Assembly: GCA_014379065.1 (NCBI GenBank)
Contig: JACMMM010000241.1
Span: 1-17,497, forward strand
Direction: 5' to 3'
DNA length: 17,497 nucleotides
Origin: Saprospiraceae bacterium
Lineage (GTDB): Bacteria > Bacteroidota > Bacteroidia > Chitinophagales > Saprospiraceae
Of the stretch, positions 14,179-17,497 are shown one piece after another; position 1 is the stretch's first letter, and each line of letters starts with the position of its first letter. Made by a program: the position numbers and the translations under genes. Under the pieces are notes generated by a model. The model did no database searches and was not told where the DNA came from. It worked only from the letters and a program-made list of their open reading frames with translations.

Positions 14179-16587
14179 ATGAGAAAATATATTCTTGCAG
14201 CCTTTTCGCTGCTTGCAATCCCCATTTTTGCCCAAAACAACTTTAGCGGAACCATTACAGATCAAGCCACTGGCGATCCGCTGGTCGGGGTCACGGTTGT
14301 CTTGACAGATCTCAAAAGGAGTGCCGCTACAGACGAATTTGGCCAATTTCAATTGAAAAATCTCCCCGTAGGCAATTTCCTGGTGGAGGTCCGCTATGTG
14401 GGTTATCAGACCCAAACAGAACGCGTGCCCGTAAACGGCGACACCAAACTAAATTTCCGGCTCAAAGATGCTGTAACGGAAATCAGCGAAGTGGTCGTCA
14501 CGGGCACCACACACGCCACGGAATTGCGCAAACATCCCATAGCAGTGGCTACCATAGACAACCTTTCACTCACTAGAGTGACTTCTACCAATCTGATTGA
14601 TGCCATTGCCAAAAAGCCCGGATTGTCGCAAATCACCACGGGCGCTGGCATTTCCAAGCCCGTCATCCGAGGACTGGGGTACAATCGCATCATCACGCTT
14701 TACAACGGCCTTCGTCAGGAAGGACAGCAATGGGGCGACGAACATGGCATTGAGATTGATGAATTTTCAGTGGATCGTGTGGAAGTGCTGAAAGGTCCCG
14801 GGAGCCTCATCTATGGTTCTGATGCGCTTGCCGGAGTCGTTAACTTCCTGACACCCAATCCTTTACCCAATGGCAAAATAGCAGGCTCTGCCGTTTTGAA
14901 TTATCAGACCAACAACGACCTGCTTGCCACCTCGCTTTCCAATGCAGGCAATATCGGCGGCCTCAATTGGTTGCTGCGCGGCAGTGCGAAGGAGGCCGCC
15001 AATTACCAAAATCGCTACGATGGCCGGGTGTGGAATTCCGGTTTTCAGGAACGCAACCTGAACGGCTATGTTGGCTGGAACAAAAACTGGGGCTATTCAC
15101 ACTTCAATTTCAGCACATTCAACCAAAAAATCGGGCTCGTGGAAGGCGAGCGTGACAGCCTTGGTCGCTTTATCCAACTGGTGGCATTGAACGATTCGAC
15201 GGTGGCGGAGATTCCCGTCCTTGGAGCTGATTTGAAAGGATATGGATTGCACATTCCCCAGCAGGACATTGGCCACGCAAGGCTTTCTAATACAACAAGC
15301 CTGTTTTTTGGCAAATACAACCTTGAGTTTTCCCTTGGTTTTCAGCAAAATACGCGAAAAGAATTCGGCAATCCGCTCGACAAGCAGGCAGCAGAACTGG
15401 AATTCCAATTGAATACCTGGAATTATGACACAAAACTCATTTTCCCAGAAAATCATGGATGGCGGAGCACTATCGGCATAAACGGAATGGCTCAAACCAA
15501 TCGCAACAAAGGCGATGAAGCACTGGTACCTGCTTACAACTTGTTCGATGTCGGTGGCTACGCCTTGGCGGAGCGGGAGTTTGGCAAACTCAACCTGACG
15601 GGCGGTTTGCGCTATGACCACCGAAATCTGCAAGCCCGGGCTTTGTACCTCGACACCGTGGGCGCATTGACCGAAATGCCGACTGAAAATGTGAAATTCT
15701 CAGCCTTCAATACCAATTATTCGGGTGTCACGGGCAGCATCGGGGCAGCTTACAATTTTGACCAGCGTTTCACGGCCAAACTCAACCTGGCACGCGGCTT
15801 CCGGGCGCCCAATATCTCCGAATCTGGTTCGAATGGCCGTCATGAAGGCACCATTCGTTACGAAATTGGCGACCCCAAATTGAAGCCCGAGTATAGTCTG
15901 CAAACAGACCTGGGCTTGATTTTCAACAGCCATCACGTCACGACGGAACTGAGTTTGTTCTACAACAAAATGGACGACTACATTTTTGCAAAAAAATTGC
16001 TCAGCACGTCGGGTTCCGATAGCATCATTGACCCCGCCGACCCTGTACCGACCTTCAAATTTGTGCAGGGCAACGCCTACCTTGTTGGAGGCGAGATTAC
16101 CCTCGACCTGCACCCGCATCCGCTTGATTGGCTGCACATTGAAAACGCTTTGTCGTGGGTAAAGGGAATTCAGCAGGGTCAGCCAGACAGTACGCGATTT
16201 TTGCCCTTCATCCCGGCCATGCGTTTGCGTTCGGAATTGCGCGGGGATTTCAACAAAGTGGGCCGAAACATCCGCAATGGGTTCTTTTTTCTGGAAGGAA
16301 GTTACACTTTCGACCAAAACCATTACTACTCAGCCTTCGGAACCGAGACGGCTACGCCGGGTTATTTCCTGTTAAACGCTGGTTTTGGTGGCAGCGTCAG
16401 CAGCAAAAAGGGCAAGGAGTTTTGCAAGGTCTATGTGATTGCGGATAATCTGTTGGATCGCGGATACCAGTCGCATTTAAGTCGCTTGAAATACGCCCCG
16501 ACAAACCTCGCGACAGGGCGGCAAGGGGTGTTCAATATGGGGAGGAATTTGAGCTTGAAGGTGTTGGTGCCGTTGGATTTTAAATAA
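14179..16587 (+). CDS. TonB-dependent outer-membrane receptor with carboxypeptidase-like N-terminal domain
   Basis: An 802-residue outer-membrane beta-barrel gated by TonB. Order: signal peptide (1-19, IPIFAQ), a CarboxypepD_reg-like beta sandwich (about 22-96, SGTITDQATGDPLVGVTV), the plug (about 105-226) with ELRKHPIAVATI, RGLGYNRIITLYNGLRQEG and VEVLKGPGSLIYGSDALAGVVN, then the barrel to the C-terminus (LKVLVPLDFK). The ligand is not readable. Plug features resemble a Bacteroidota receptor group I would place loosely near the zinc receptor ZnuD. With the His/Cys-rich partner upstream, metal or metal-complex uptake is plausible but unproven. ATG 14179 starts the signal peptide; the frame is open back to 14047, but those codons are not family-like. 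There is no SusD partner downstream. Confidence 0.95.
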   Translation: MRKYILAAFSLLAIPIFAQNNFSGTITDQATGDPLVGVTVVLTDLKRSAATDEFGQFQLKNLPVGNFLVEVRYVGYQTQTERVPVNGDTKLNFRLKDAVTEISEVVVTGTTHATELRKHPIAVATIDNLSLTRVTSTNLIDAIAKKPGLSQITTGAGISKPVIRGLGYNRIITLYNGLRQEGQQWGDEHGIEIDEFSVDRVEVLKGPGSLIYGSDALAGVVNFLTPNPLPNGKIAGSAVLNYQTNNDLLATSLSNAGNIGGLNWLLRGSAKEAANYQNRYDGRVWNSGFQERNLNGYVGWNKNWGYSHFNFSTFNQKIGLVEGERDSLGRFIQLVALNDSTVAEIPVLGADLKGYGLHIPQQDIGHARLSNTTSLFFGKYNLEFSLGFQQNTRKEFGNPLDKQAAELEFQLNTWNYDTKLIFPENHGWRSTIGINGMAQTNRNKGDEALVPAYNLFDVGGYALAEREFGKLNLTGGLRYDHRNLQARALYLDTVGALTEMPTENVKFSAFNTNYSGVTGSIGAAYNFDQRFTAKLNLARGFRAPNISESGSNGRHEGTIRYEIGDPKLKPEYSLQTDLGLIFNSHHVTTELSLFYNKMDDYIFAKKLLSTSGSDSIIDPADPVPTFKFVQGNAYLVGGEITLDLHPHPLDWLHIENALSWVKGIQQGQPDSTRFLPFIPAMRLRSELRGDFNKVGRNIRNGFFFLEGSYTFDQNHYYSAFGTETATPGYFLLNAGFGGSVSSKKGKEFCKVYVIADNLLDRGYQSHLSRLKYAPTNLATGRQGVFNMGRNLSLKVLVPLDFK

Positions 16588-16648
16588 AGGCATTTGCCAC
16601 AAAAGCCACAAATCTCACTTCCTTTGTGGGCAATCAATTTACAGCAGC

Positions 16649-17497
16649 ATGGATAGCCGTTTTCGCAGTTTTTCACTGCTTTTTTTCCTGTTTTTCCTTT
16701 CCGAAATGGGTTTTGCCCAGTGCGATCCCTTCTTTCCGAAGCCCTTGAGCCAGCGCCCGGCGAATTATGATATTCAGGTGACATTAGATGACGGCAGCAA
16801 AACCATTGATGCCACCCAAACCATCCGCTTCACCAATCAGTCGCCCGTGCCCATTCGCGAACTGCGGATGTATCTGTACTTCAATGCTTTCAAAAACACG
16901 GAATCCTCTTTTTTAAAAGGTGCCCCGAGTATTTTCGGGCAAGGTTTTACCAATCGCACACAAGACGAATGGGGCTGGCTGGACATTGAAAAAATTGAGC
17001 GCGATGGCGGCGCAGATTTGAGCCGCAACATGCGCTACATCCAACTGGACGACGGCAACACCAACGATCAAACGGTCATGGAAGTCTCGCTCGACAAACC
17101 CATTCTGCCGGGCGAAACGAGCGTTTTCAATCTGAAATGGCGCGCCAAGGTGCCCAAAACCATCGCCCGCGCCGGGTACAGAAAGGATTTTTACCTGTTT
17201 TGCCACTGGTTCCCACAATTGGGTGTTTTTGAACAAAACAAGTCCGGACAATGGGACTGGAACTGCCACCAGTTTTTCCGAACCACCGAGTTTTATGCAG
17301 ATTTTGGGGTCTACGACGTGCATATCACCGCCGACTGCAAGTTTGTAATGGGCGCCTCAGGCTGTCTGGTGAATGAAAAAGACAATAGCAACGGCACAGT
17401 CACCCGGCATTATCATGTGGAGGACGTAATTGATTTTGCCTGGTCGGTCTACCCGCGTTTTAGGGTTGAGGAAGATCAATTTACCCGCCGTCGGCAA
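16649..17497 (+). CDS. M1-family metallopeptidase, N-terminal part (3' partial)
   Basis: The frame opens at ATG 16649 and is still open at the last base (283 codons), so the 3' end lies outside the window. A signal peptide is clear (hydrophobic 8-22, ending MGFAQ), so the product is exported. The following residues form the N-terminal beta-saddle domain of M1 aminopeptidases: NYDIQVTLDDGSKTIDATQTIRFTN (about 39-63), LRMYLYFNAF, and GYRKDFYLFCHWFPQLGVF (about 176-194), where WFP precedes the catalytic domain. The zinc motif HEXXH and the GXMEN-type exopeptidase motif would lie downstream and cannot be checked. The expected role is removal of N-terminal residues from peptides in the periplasm. 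It follows the receptor by 61 bases. Confidence 0.9.
   Translation, partial: MDSRFRSFSLLFFLFFLSEMGFAQCDPFFPKPLSQRPANYDIQVTLDDGSKTIDATQTIRFTNQSPVPIRELRMYLYFNAFKNTESSFLKGAPSIFGQGFTNRTQDEWGWLDIEKIERDGGADLSRNMRYIQLDDGNTNDQTVMEVSLDKPILPGETSVFNLKWRAKVPKTIARAGYRKDFYLFCHWFPQLGVFEQNKSGQWDWNCHQFFRTTEFYADFGVYDVHITADCKFVMGASGCLVNEKDNSNGTVTRHYHVEDVIDFAWSVYPRFRVEEDQFTRRRQ

Noticed and set aside
15700..16323. Minus-strand open frame of 207 codons inside the TonB receptor gene
   Set aside because: It lies wholly opposite a well-supported receptor, has no recognisable domain, and similar long antisense frames occur elsewhere in this moderately GC-rich sequence.
16594..16633. Terminator hairpin between the receptor and the M1 peptidase
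   Set aside because: TTGCCACAAAAG can pair with CTTTGTGGGCAA only with two bulges and no T run follows, so support is too weak to list.

Overview
The window reads as ordinary chromosomal DNA from a member of the Bacteroidota. The evidence is: -7 promoter elements of the form TAnnTTTG, almost no Shine-Dalgarno sequences, a TonB-dependent receptor with a carboxypeptidase-like N-terminal domain, a Bacteroidota-style short Crp/Fnr regulator, and small palindromic elements between genes. A more precise placement (for example a Saprospirales or Chitinophagales relative) would be a guess. Genes lie on both strands in short runs. I see no rRNA, tRNA, CRISPR array, integrase or transposase.

Left part (1-4339, all +): the 3' two thirds of a P1B-type Zn/Cd/Pb-exporting ATPase is followed 13 bases later by a DUF3703 protein, then a Crp/Fnr regulator, a major-facilitator exporter, a possible tiny two-helix membrane protein, and a membrane-bound sterol desaturase/fatty acid hydroxylase-type di-iron enzyme. 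The first genes look like a heavy-metal export module. The later ones may share its transcript but need not share its function.

Middle (4422-10868): a UPF0173 metallo-beta-lactamase-fold hydrolase (+) meets a MmcQ/YjbR protein (-) across a 34-base perfect palindrome. Then come, on the minus strand, a secreted amidohydrolase-like protein that has lost most metal ligands and a bile acid:sodium symporter family carrier. A DUF155 (RMND1/YagE) membrane-anchored protein runs divergently from the carrier. It converges within two bases on a site-2 protease with a CBS pair, which lies downstream of a lipoprotein that carries a SAM-methyltransferase fold.

Right part (10984-17497, all +): an O-antigen ligase/polymerase-type membrane protein sits directly behind an 85-base perfect palindrome. 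It overlaps rsmA (16S rRNA dimethyltransferase). An alkyltransferase-like DNA repair protein follows after an array of GTCATT-type repeats. A small His/Cys-rich membrane protein then precedes a large TonB-dependent receptor, which suggests a metal or metal-complex uptake pair. The window ends inside an M1-family metallopeptidase that is exported by a signal peptide.

I found no clear multi-gene novel defence, secondary-metabolite or mobile system. The most interesting items are the 42-bp-arm hairpin that ends on a start codon, the lipid-anchored methyltransferase, the metal-site-depleted amidohydrolase, the His/Cys-rich partner of the receptor, and two very small ORFs in gene gaps.
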